Source: Deltaproteobacteria bacterium (GTDB lineage: Bacteria > Desulfobacterota_B > Binatia > UBA9968). Taken from it: a stretch of 18,302 nt of DNA. The position numbers were made by a program, and so were the translations under genes. The stretch lies in contig JACPSF010000240.1 of NCBI GenBank assembly GCA_016193385.1, forward strand, positions 5,129-23,430. The letters run 5' to 3'. Below, piece after piece: positions 1-6,739 of the stretch (within the stretch, counting starts at the first letter, position 1; every line of letters begins with the position of its first letter). A model generated the notes under the pieces. The model was given only the letters and a program-made list of their open reading frames with translations. It was not told the DNA's origin and ran no database searches.

Positions 1-189
1 CACGATATGCCCATACCGTAGGATACCATCCGGCGATGGACCATTTTTGGCAAGCCTGATGAATGCATCGCACAGATGCGACCGTTTGCGGAAGCAGGCG
101 TGGATGTTTTCAACATCTGCGTCCGGGCCCGAGATTTTTTCGCGCAAGTCCGGACCATCGCCAAGGAGATTTTGCCTGCTTTCGCGTAG
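1..189 (+). pseudogene. 3' tail of an LLM-class (luciferase-like) oxidoreductase, frame-broken at the left edge
   Basis: The reading frame from about position 43 to the TAG at 187-189 ends in a stretch around GKPDEC, FAEAGVDVF and KEILPAFA. This resembles the C-terminal helix-strand-helix of luciferase-like flavin/F420 oxidoreductases (a G-x-P-x-E/D-x-(V/C)-I region, then AGVD, then a closing VLPAF-type end). The LLM protein encoded at 9528-10487 has a comparable end (TECVDQLRAHIEAGVD, then EVIPRLIQ). In this frame there is a TAG at 19-21. The frame two bases over (positions 3-47) reads openly through RYAHTVGYHPAMDHF and joins it if one base is dropped from the T5 run at 44-48. This is therefore either a true frameshift or an indel error in the sequence. 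Only the tail is in the window, so substrate and cofactor cannot be judged. Confidence 0.5.
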
Positions 190-244
190 GAGGGAGCCTG
201 ATATTCTGTTTTTTTCTTTCAGCCAGAGCGTCTTTCTAATGTTC

Positions 245-267
245 GCAGGTTAAGTTAAAAAACCTGC
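245..267 (+). other. small inverted repeat in the leader of the hydroxylase operon
   Basis: GCAGGTT at 245-251 and AACCTGC at 261-267 form a perfect 7-bp stem around a 9-base A/T-rich loop, 14 bases before the ATG of the FAD-subunit gene. No T-run follows it, so it is not a convincing terminator. It could be a leader hairpin near the ribosome-binding region or an operator-like palindrome. The rest of 190-281 holds a T7 tract near 210 and no promoter I would defend. Confidence 0.3.
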
Positions 268-281
268 TTCGGATCGAGATT

Positions 282-1160
282 ATGCGCTTTGACTACTTCG
301 AGCCGTTCACAATAGAGGAAGCAAGAGAGACGTTGCGCCGCGGGAAAGGCCAGTACAAGGTCCTCGCGGGCGGGACGGACGTTATTCTCCAGCTTCGCCG
401 CCGGGTCAAACAGTACAAGGGTTTGGTTAATATCAAGCGGCTCCCGGATATCGGCGTCTGGTCCGCCGCGCCGGGGAAGGGGCTGCGCATGGGCGCGGCG
501 ACGTTGATGCGCGAACTGGAAACCTCCAGCGCTGTTGCTGCGACATTTCCCTCCTTGCTCGACGCGCTGAGAGTCATCGGCTCCGTTCAATTACGTAACA
601 TCGCCACCATCGGAGGCAATCTGTGCAACGCCTCTCCAGCCGCGGACACTGCGCCTGCGCTTCTCGTTTTGGGCGCAACCGCCACCTTTCTCGATAACGG
701 CTCCAATCCTCGGACCGTACCGGTGGAAAACTTTTTTTCCGGGCCCGGAAAATCGGTTCTCGGGCCGGCGGGCTTACTGCTTCGGGTGGAAGTGCCGGAG
801 CCGAAGGAGATGACGGGCGACAGTTTCGAGCGCCTGACACCACGCAGCGCGATGGACATTGCCATCGCTAGCGCGGCATCGCGGGTGACATTGGATCGCA
901 GCAGCGGCAGGATCGAGGATGTCGCGATCGCTTTGGGTGCGGTGGCGCCGACCCCGTTGCGCGCGCTCAAGGCTGAGGAAGTCCTGCGCGGCTGCGAGCC
1001 GGTACCGGAACTTGTGATGAAAGCGGGTCAAATAGCGATGGGGGAGTGCCGCCCGATCGACGACATCCGCGGAACGGCAGCCTACCGTAAGGCGATGGTT
1101 TCGGTGTTGGTGCGGCGAACGTTGGAACGAGCCGTCGAGCGGGCAAGGATGCAAGCATGA
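282..1160 (+). CDS. FAD-binding subunit of a xanthine dehydrogenase-family molybdenum hydroxylase (CoxM/NdhF type)
   Basis: The 292-residue product matches the usual length of the medium, FAD-binding subunit. This subunit passes electrons from the 2Fe-2S clusters to the final acceptor. The first flavin-binding motif AGGTD lies at residues 29-33, and the second, TIGGN, at 109-113 inside a QLRNIATIGGNLCNASPAAD stretch. The C-terminal CO-dehydrogenase flavoprotein domain runs from about residue 170 to the end. There is no inserted 4Fe-4S loop of the 4-hydroxybenzoyl-CoA reductase kind. The ATG at 282 has only a weak ribosome-binding site (GGATCGAG) but gives the canonical N-terminus MRFDYFEP. 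It is the first gene of a tight F-S-L-M set, and the next gene starts 7 bases after its stop. The substrate is set by the Mo subunit, so it cannot be inferred from this gene. Confidence 0.93.
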   Translation: MRFDYFEPFTIEEARETLRRGKGQYKVLAGGTDVILQLRRRVKQYKGLVNIKRLPDIGVWSAAPGKGLRMGAATLMRELETSSAVAATFPSLLDALRVIGSVQLRNIATIGGNLCNASPAADTAPALLVLGATATFLDNGSNPRTVPVENFFSGPGKSVLGPAGLLLRVEVPEPKEMTGDSFERLTPRSAMDIAIASAASRVTLDRSSGRIEDVAIALGAVAPTPLRALKAEEVLRGCEPVPELVMKAGQIAMGECRPIDDIRGTAAYRKAMVSVLVRRTLERAVERARMQA

Positions 1161-1167
1161 AGTCGGC

Positions 1168-1662
1168 GTGGGGGAGTCCGTGAAACAGCGCTACACGCTG
1201 AATATCAACGGCGAATGGTTTGACACGGAGGCTGAGCCGTCCGAGTCGCTGCTGGATGTGCTGCGGGAAAACTTGAGACTCACGGGTGCCAAGAAGGGGT
1301 GCGACGAGGCCGAATGCGGCTCCTGCACGGTGCTGCTTGACGGCCGACCGGTCGTATCCTGCCTGGTTCTGATCGGCGACGCGCGGCAAAAGAGGATCAC
1401 CACGATCGAAGGGTTGTCGAGGGAAGGGCAGCTTCACCCGGTCCAGGCCCGGATGATCCAGCGAGGCGGCATCCAGTGCGGCTACTGCACGCCCGGCATC
1501 ATCATGAGCGCCTATGCACTTCTTCAGGAAAATCCCAACCCGACCAGACAGGAGATCAAGTTTGCGATTTCCGGCAATATTTGCCGATGCACCGGCTACA
1601 ATAAGATTTTTGAGGCGGTAGAGGCCGCGGCGGCCGATCTACGCGGCTCGAGGCGGGAATGA
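1168..1662 (+). CDS. 2Fe-2S subunit of the molybdenum hydroxylase (CoxS/NdhS type)
   Basis: The 164-residue product has both 2Fe-2S clusters of the small subunit of this enzyme family. The N-terminal plant-ferredoxin-type domain carries Cys45, Cys50, Cys53 and Cys65. The C-terminal four-helix domain carries Cys104, Cys107, Cys139 and Cys141 in QCGYCTPG and CRCTGY. The subunit relays electrons from the molybdenum site to FAD. The GTG at 1168 gives a start seven bases after the FAD gene. An alternative GTG at 1180 directly follows GGGGGAG and would give MKQRYTLNING, nearer the usual N-terminus of the family. I cannot decide between them, and the difference is four residues. All eight cluster cysteines are intact, so the protein is expected to be functional. 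Confidence 0.95.
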   Translation: MGESVKQRYTLNINGEWFDTEAEPSESLLDVLRENLRLTGAKKGCDEAECGSCTVLLDGRPVVSCLVLIGDARQKRITTIEGLSREGQLHPVQARMIQRGGIQCGYCTPGIIMSAYALLQENPNPTRQEIKFAISGNICRCTGYNKIFEAVEAAAADLRGSRRE

Positions 1663-1683
1663 CTTTTTAAGTCCGGCAACGAG

Positions 1684-3018
1684 ATGAAGCGGGAAAAGCC
1701 GACTGCGACCATGGAAAAATCCGAAGCGTACGACTGGATCGGAAAAAACGTCACCAAGCCCGATTCCATGGAAAAAGCGCTGGGTGTGACCCAGTACGCG
1801 GGCGATATGCAGATGGCCGGGATGCTGCACGGGCGGATTTTGTGGGCGGGAATTCCTCACGCCGTCATTCGCGGCATCGACACCTCCGCGGCCAAGAAGG
1901 TGCCGGGAGTTCGCGCCGTCCTTACGGCCGCCGATATTCCGGGCATCAACCGCTATGGCCTGGCCGTGCTCGATCAGCGCGTGTTGGCGGACGACAAGGT
2001 TCGCTCAGCCGCAGACCCCGTGGCGCTGGTGGCGGCGGAGACGGAGGATTGTGCCGCGGAGGCATTATCGAAGATCAAAGCCGAGTACGAGCCTCTACGA
2101 CCCGTTCTCAGCATCGAGGATGCGCTCGACCCGGCAGCTCCGGCGATCCACGAGGGAGGCAATATCTTCCAGCACACCAGAGTGCGCAAGGGCGACGTCG
2201 ATCGGGCAATCCGAGATTCGGATGTGGTCGTCGAGGGGACGTATCGCACTCAGAGGATGGACCATGTGGCGATGGAGCCGGAGGCGGGCCTGGCCTACCT
2301 GGATCCTTCCGGGGTCCTGAATATCCTGGTCGCTACCCAGTATCCCTTTCGCGACCGGCGCCAGATCGCCCCGGCGCTGAATCTGAACATGAATAACGTC
2401 AGAGTGATTCAGGCTCCCATCGGCGGAGGGTTCGGGCGCAAAGACGACATCACCGTGGAGATCCATGTGGGCCTCCTGGCACTGAAGACGCGCCGCCCCG
2501 TGCGCCTCGTTTACACGCGAGAGGAGTCGCTCATCGCCAATACCAAACGCCATCCGATGCTGATGAAATTCCGCACGGGGGCCCGCGCCGATGGCCGGCT
2601 TACCTTTTTGGACGGCGACATTTACGGAGACACCGGCTCGGGCCTGTCGCTGGGCGCTTACGTCATCAAAAAGGCGGGCATTCACGCTACCGGTCCGTAC
2701 TACGTCCCGAGCATTCGAGTCGACACGTATACGCTCTATACGAACAACCCGCTATCAGGCGCGATGCGGGGGTTCGGCGTTCTGCAGGCGGCGGTGGCTC
2801 ATGAGTCCCAGATGGACAAGCTGGCCCAAAGCCTCGGCATCTCTCCGCTGGATTTCCGGATCATCAATTGCCTCAAGCCGGGCCTGACTTCCTCCACCGG
2901 CCAGGTGATGAACGAGGGATGCGGCATTGAGGCGACTCTCAGGCGGATCAAAGACTATATGGAAGCCCGCCAGTTGGGGTTCAATCGTCTATGGCAAAAA
3001 AGCGGGGAATCGGCATAG
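1684..3018 (+). CDS. Molybdopterin-binding subunit, N-terminal half (CoxL/XdhA family; NdhL-like)
   Basis: The 444-residue product covers the aldehyde oxidase/xanthine dehydrogenase hammerhead domain (about residues 20-135) and the first molybdenum-cofactor domain. The conserved glycine loop PIGGGFGRKDD begins at residue 245, and the substrate-channel motif GAMRGFG lies at 359-365. The CO dehydrogenase active-site loop (AYRCSFR) is absent, so this is not a CO dehydrogenase. The protein stops at the boundary of the two cofactor domains, and the next gene, in the -1 frame, supplies the second. Together they total 780 residues, about the size of a normal single large subunit. Such a split is known for nicotinate dehydrogenase of Eubacterium barkeri (NdhL and NdhM). 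The alternative is a frameshift in the A6 run at 2996-3001. A second in-frame ATG (residue 10) has an equally weak ribosome-binding site. Confidence 0.9.
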   Translation: MKREKPTATMEKSEAYDWIGKNVTKPDSMEKALGVTQYAGDMQMAGMLHGRILWAGIPHAVIRGIDTSAAKKVPGVRAVLTAADIPGINRYGLAVLDQRVLADDKVRSAADPVALVAAETEDCAAEALSKIKAEYEPLRPVLSIEDALDPAAPAIHEGGNIFQHTRVRKGDVDRAIRDSDVVVEGTYRTQRMDHVAMEPEAGLAYLDPSGVLNILVATQYPFRDRRQIAPALNLNMNNVRVIQAPIGGGFGRKDDITVEIHVGLLALKTRRPVRLVYTREESLIANTKRHPMLMKFRTGARADGRLTFLDGDIYGDTGSGLSLGAYVIKKAGIHATGPYYVPSIRVDTYTLYTNNPLSGAMRGFGVLQAAVAHESQMDKLAQSLGISPLDFRIINCLKPGLTSSTGQVMNEGCGIEATLRRIKDYMEARQLGFNRLWQKSGESA

Positions 3019-4001
3019 GCGCGATGTATTACGGTATCGGTTACGGGTTTAACCGTGCCGATATAGGCTCGGCCGCCATCGAGATGGCGGAGGACGGCAC
3101 CACGACGATTTACTCCGGCGCCTGCGATATGGGCCAGGGCGTCATGACGATCATCGCGCAGGTTGCCGCTGAATGCATCGGTATCCGGCCCGAGATGATC
3201 CGCGTAGTGCCGGCGGATACCGGCAGCACCCCGGATGCGGGGCCCACCTCCGGCAGCCGTGCGACATTCGTCCAGGGAGTGGCGGTGCAGAAGGCCGCAG
3301 AAGACATGCGTGAGCAAATCCTGCGGATGGCGGCGGAAATGCGGGGATGCCGCAAGGAAGAGTTGCGCGCACGCGTGGGACAGATTTATAAAACCGGCGA
3401 GGAGATCCCGGTTCTTTCGGTGGCCCGAGTGGCGAACGAAATCCATCGGCTCGGCCGGCGCTGCCAGAGCTGGGGCTGGCATGACAACACCACCAAGGAT
3501 GTCGACCCCGAGACCTCCCAGGGAGATGCTTACGCCACTTACGGTTGGGCTACCCAGCTCGCGGAGGTCGAAGTGGACACGGAAACCGGCCAGGTGAAGG
3601 TTCTGAGAATCGTCTCCGCGACCGACGCGGGGAAGGCGATCAATCCGATGGCGGTGGAGGGTCAGATCCAGGGCGGCGCGGCGATGGGGATGGGCTACGC
3701 GCTCTACGAGCAGCATATCCTGGAGCAGGGTATCCCGCGGACCGGATCCCTCGCATTTTATCTGGTGCCGACATCCATGGATGTGCCGGAGATCGAGTGT
3801 GAGATCGTCGAGGTGCCCGACCCGAGAGGACCTTTCGGAGCCAAGGGAGTGGCTGAGCCGGCCACGATTCCTACGACCCCTGCAATCCTGAACGCGATCT
3901 ACGACGCGATCGGAGTGCGCATCGCGGAGACTCCGGCTACGCCCGAGCGCGTCTACCTTGCCATCCAGGAGGCCAAGGCGCGGGGGGAATTCATCGAATG
4001 A
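2991..4001 (+). CDS. Molybdopterin-binding subunit, C-terminal half (CoxL/XdhA family; NdhM-like)
   Basis: The 336-residue product is the second molybdenum-cofactor domain of a xanthine dehydrogenase-type large subunit. It opens with KKRGIGIGAMYYGIG, the usual start of this domain, and carries the glutamine loop DMGQG at 46-50. It also has the DAGKAINP...GQIQGG cofactor-contact stretch and, in GAKGVAE, the glutamate E289 at the place of the catalytic base. All expected catalytic elements are therefore present across the two halves. Its ATG lies 28 bases inside the upstream gene, in the -1 frame, which would allow translational coupling. The ribosome-binding site is poor (GGGG about 10 bases upstream). 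A -1 shift at the A6 run would read through cleanly as ...LWQKKRGIGIG, so a broken single gene remains possible. The stop overlaps the next start (ATGA). Confidence 0.9.
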   Translation: MAKKRGIGIGAMYYGIGYGFNRADIGSAAIEMAEDGTTTIYSGACDMGQGVMTIIAQVAAECIGIRPEMIRVVPADTGSTPDAGPTSGSRATFVQGVAVQKAAEDMREQILRMAAEMRGCRKEELRARVGQIYKTGEEIPVLSVARVANEIHRLGRRCQSWGWHDNTTKDVDPETSQGDAYATYGWATQLAEVEVDTETGQVKVLRIVSATDAGKAINPMAVEGQIQGGAAMGMGYALYEQHILEQGIPRTGSLAFYLVPTSMDVPEIECEIVEVPDPRGPFGAKGVAEPATIPTTPAILNAIYDAIGVRIAETPATPERVYLAIQEAKARGEFIE

Positions 4002-4714
4002 ATCAGAAGAACGCAAACCTGAGGAAGCGCGTCGGCCTTCTGATCCCATCCTCGAACACGGTCATGGCAGCGGATGTTTACCGCCACCTTCCGGATGCAG
4101 TTACCGTGCACACCGGGCGGATGTACATGGAGTCTACTACGGTGCAGGGCGAGGGGGAGATGTTAGATGTCTATGCCCTCCCGACCGCGGAGGTCCTGGC
4201 CACGGCCAGGCCACACATAGTCGTTTTCGGCTGCACGAGCGCCGGCGCGCTTCGGGGAAATGAGTACGATGCCGACCTCTGCCGGCGTATTTCTGAGACC
4301 ACCGGCAGCCCTACCGTAAGCGTCATCGATTCGGTGCGGCGGGAGCTCAATGCCACCCGGGCCAGGAAGGTTGCCGTTCTCACCCCCTACATCGACGAGT
4401 TGAACCGGCGGATCAAAGCGAGCGTCGAGGCCGACGGCCTGGAAGTCGTCGCGATCCATGGAATGGGCATCAGCGTGAATTTCGATCTCGCCCATGTAGA
4501 GCCGTCGGAAATAGTGGCGTTTGCTCAGGAGCGGCTGGGGACAAACCCGCAGGTGGACGCGCTGTTTGTCTCTTGCACGAACTACCGCGCGATCTCCGCG
4601 CTGCCGCGCCTAAAACAGATCTATAACCTGCCGATCGTGACCAGCAATCAGGCCGCGCTGGTGGCCGTGTGTCGGGCGCTTTCGGTCGAGCCCACAGGGC
4701 TGGGGCTGGTATGA
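3998..4714 (+). CDS. Maleate isomerase / Asp-Glu racemase / arylmalonate decarboxylase family protein
   Basis: The 238-residue product has the two-domain fold signature of cofactor-independent Asp/Glu racemase-superfamily enzymes. These act through two cysteines facing the substrate from the two domains. An N-terminal GLLIPSSNTVM stretch, as in maleate isomerase, is followed by Cys79 in FGCTSAG and Cys193 in VSCTNYR. The spacing closely matches the cysteine pair of known maleate cis-trans isomerases. It overlaps the hydroxylase gene by ATGA, with GGGGGG 8-10 bases ahead of the start, so the two are probably translationally coupled and act in one pathway. In aerobic nicotinate breakdown a maleate isomerase (NicE) makes fumarate, which fits the hydroxylase. 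The superfamily is broad, however, and a racemase or decarboxylase acting on another small diacid is also possible. Confidence 0.8.
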   Translation: MNQKNANLRKRVGLLIPSSNTVMAADVYRHLPDAVTVHTGRMYMESTTVQGEGEMLDVYALPTAEVLATARPHIVVFGCTSAGALRGNEYDADLCRRISETTGSPTVSVIDSVRRELNATRARKVAVLTPYIDELNRRIKASVEADGLEVVAIHGMGISVNFDLAHVEPSEIVAFAQERLGTNPQVDALFVSCTNYRAISALPRLKQIYNLPIVTSNQAALVAVCRALSVEPTGLGLV

Positions 4715-4765
4715 GGAGGGGGTGCCGGAGAGACCGCGCGCGCGGGATCGGCGAAAGGGAACTTC

Positions 4766-5671
4766 ATGGCTAAATCAACCGACGGCGGGAGGGACCGGAT
4801 GACGTTCGTCAAGCTCGATGGAGCGGTCGATCTTCATGTGCATTCTTATCCCTGCGTGTTTCAGCGCCGGGTGGATGACCGCCAGGCGGCTCAGGCGGCG
4901 GCCGACGCCGGGATGGATGCCATCATGCTCAAGAGCCATCACGAAAGCACGGTGAGCCGGGCCTATTTGGTTCAGAAAGAATTTCCTACTCTCAAGATTT
5001 TCGGCGGGATCGTGCTGAACCAATTCGTGGGCGGCATTAACCCCGCCGCCGCCGAAGTGGCGCTGCGCCTCGGCGGAAAGGAAGTCTGGATGCCGACGAT
5101 CGATGCGGCGCATCACATCGAGGTGCACGGCGCGCGGGGGAGCTACGACGCGCAGTCGAGCGGGGGCGGCTTTTTCTGGGGCGAGCCGATATCGGCGATC
5201 AAAGACGGCAAGGTTATTGACGAGGCCATGGTGGTGCTGGAGTTGATCGCAAAACATGACGCGATCCTGGGGACCGCTCACCTCTCGCTCGGGGAGATCG
5301 GCGTTTTGGTGCGGGCGGCGAGGGAACGGGGCGTGAAAAAGATCCTCATCACCCACCCGTATTTTCGCGTGCCGGCGGGGATGAACGTCGATTTCCTCAA
5401 AGAGATGGTGCGCCTGGGGGGGATCGGGGAGTTCGGCTACTGCACGATCTCGCCGATGTGGGCCTACGCCAAACTCCAGTTCACCAAGGAGGTGATGGAC
5501 GACATCGGCTTCGATAACTGCGTGGTGATGAGCGACACGGGGCAGTCGCACAACCCGCTGCCGCCGGAGGCGATGTGGCTGTACGCCCAGGGACTCTATG
5601 AGAAGGGCGTGTCGGCCGCAAATATTGAAAAGCTCATCGTGAAAAATCCCAGGGCCCTTCTGGGCATCTAG
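4766..5671 (+). CDS. DUF6282-like, PHP/amidohydrolase-type metal-dependent hydrolase
   Basis: The 301-residue product opens with DLHVHSYPC, a metal-binding HxH on the first strand of an amidohydrolase or PHP-like barrel. Further metal- or acid-base-candidate stretches are KSHHEST, GTAHLS, ITHPYF and VMSDTGQ, and it ends with a helix of the AANIEKLIVKNPRALLG kind seen in this group. It looks like the family called DUF6282, whose substrate is unknown. That name is from memory and not from a search. The start at 4766 has AAAGGGA at a good distance. A second ATG at 4799 follows GGGAGGGA and would remove 11 residues without touching the HxH. It is an interior gene of the plus-strand block and may hydrolyse a ring-opened or lactam/amide intermediate, which is my inference. 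Confidence 0.72.
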   Translation: MAKSTDGGRDRMTFVKLDGAVDLHVHSYPCVFQRRVDDRQAAQAAADAGMDAIMLKSHHESTVSRAYLVQKEFPTLKIFGGIVLNQFVGGINPAAAEVALRLGGKEVWMPTIDAAHHIEVHGARGSYDAQSSGGGFFWGEPISAIKDGKVIDEAMVVLELIAKHDAILGTAHLSLGEIGVLVRAARERGVKKILITHPYFRVPAGMNVDFLKEMVRLGGIGEFGYCTISPMWAYAKLQFTKEVMDDIGFDNCVVMSDTGQSHNPLPPEAMWLYAQGLYEKGVSAANIEKLIVKNPRALLGI

Positions 5672-5702
5672 ACGCGGCCGGGTCACAAGAGAGGAAATAA
5701 GC

Positions 5703-6737
5703 ATGGTGGACTGGACATCACGACGAGGCATTGCGGAGAGCGTCATGGAAGCGGCCGGAATGACGCCGCTGCTGCGGCTTCGCAAGGTGGCCATCGGCCC
5801 GCAGACTCTGTGCGGCAAGCTGGAGTTCATGAACCCCAGCGCGAGTCTCAAGGACCGCGTGCTCCGCCACGCCGTGGCGCGGGCCGAGGAGCGCGGCGAG
5901 CTGCGCCCCGGAATGGTCATCCTGGAGGCTTCCACGGGCAGCACCGGCATCGCGACGGCGATGCTCGGAGCCGCGAAGGGATATCCGGTGGTGATCGTCA
6001 TGCCGGAGGGGATGAGCGAAGAGCGCAAGGCCTCCATGCGCGCCTACGGGGCGGAGCTGGTGCTCACGCCCGGCGCGGAGAGCGATGTCGACCTGTGTCT
6101 AGAGAAGGTCGCTGAGCTCAAGCGCGATCATCCCGGCAAATTCTGGGAGGTGGCGCAGTTCTCCAACAAGGACAACATCGAGGCCCACTTCCTGACCACC
6201 GGCCCGGAGATCTGGGAGCAGACGGAGGGAAAGGTGGACGTGTTCGTGGCTTCTCAGGGCAGCGGTGGCACGATTTCCGGCGTCGGCAAGTTTCTCAAGG
6301 AGCAAAACCCAGGTATCAAGATCTATGCCGTTGAGCCCGAGGAGTGTCCGATTCTCTCGGGCGGCGGTTGGGGACCGCACCTCATCGAAGGGATCGGGGA
6401 CGGCTTCATCCCGGATAACCTGGATCTGGACTATGTCGACGGAGTCGTGACCGTGTCTTCGCGGGATGCGATCGCGATGGCGCGCCGCCTGGCCCGGGAG
6501 GAAGGGGTGTTCTGCGGTATCTCATCGGGCTGTAATGTCGTCGCGGCGAACAAACTGTCGCCGATACTCTCCAACGTGAAACTAATCGTCACCATGATCA
6601 ACGACACGGGAATGCGATACTTTTCCACGCCGTTGTTCGGGCATGAGCCCAAGACGGAAATTCCTGAGCGCGAGCATCCGCTCCGCGAACAGGATCGCCT
6701 GAACCTGGCGCGGCGCAAGCTGCATGTCGTCCACTAA
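5703..6737 (+). CDS. PLP-dependent cysteine synthase / cystathionine beta-synthase family enzyme
   Basis: The 344-residue product is a fold-type II PLP enzyme. Lys50 in PSASLKDR is the expected Schiff-base lysine. EASTGSTGIA at 75-84 is the substrate/carboxylate loop, where CysK has a TSGNTG-type loop. GSGGTISG at 186-193 is the phosphate-binding loop. Family members exchange or eliminate beta-substituents of serine/cysteine-type amino acids. The loop change, and the lack of any cysteine-biosynthesis neighbour such as cysE, argue for a catabolic or specialised lyase and not housekeeping cysteine synthase. Ribosome-binding site GAGAGGAAATAAGC precedes the ATG. It lies 31 bases after the DUF6282-like gene and 2 bases before the threonine-synthase-like gene, so the two PLP enzymes are surely cotranscribed. 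Confidence 0.88.
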   Translation: MVDWTSRRGIAESVMEAAGMTPLLRLRKVAIGPQTLCGKLEFMNPSASLKDRVLRHAVARAEERGELRPGMVILEASTGSTGIATAMLGAAKGYPVVIVMPEGMSEERKASMRAYGAELVLTPGAESDVDLCLEKVAELKRDHPGKFWEVAQFSNKDNIEAHFLTTGPEIWEQTEGKVDVFVASQGSGGTISGVGKFLKEQNPGIKIYAVEPEECPILSGGGWGPHLIEGIGDGFIPDNLDLDYVDGVVTVSSRDAIAMARRLAREEGVFCGISSGCNVVAANKLSPILSNVKLIVTMINDTGMRYFSTPLFGHEPKTEIPEREHPLREQDRLNLARRKLHVVH

Positions 6738-6739
6738 CG

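Noticed and set aside
2994..3002. Canonical programmed -1 ribosomal frameshift site (A AAA AAG) at the large-subunit junction
   Set aside because: The A6G string is present, but in the frame of the upstream gene the codons are CAA AAA AGC, so the heptamer is not in the phase needed for tandem slippage. I keep only split, slippage or indel as options.
282..4001. Aerobic carbon monoxide dehydrogenase (CoxMSL)
   Set aside because: The subunit order M-S-L fits, but the large subunit lacks the AYRCSFR active-site loop and has GAMRGFG in its place, as in other hydroxylases of the family.
4775..6037. A 420-residue minus-strand open frame across the DUF6282-like and CysK-like genes
   Set aside because: It spans two well-supported plus-strand genes and the gap between them, is arginine- and histidine-rich and has no recognisable motif. 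It is a shadow frame.
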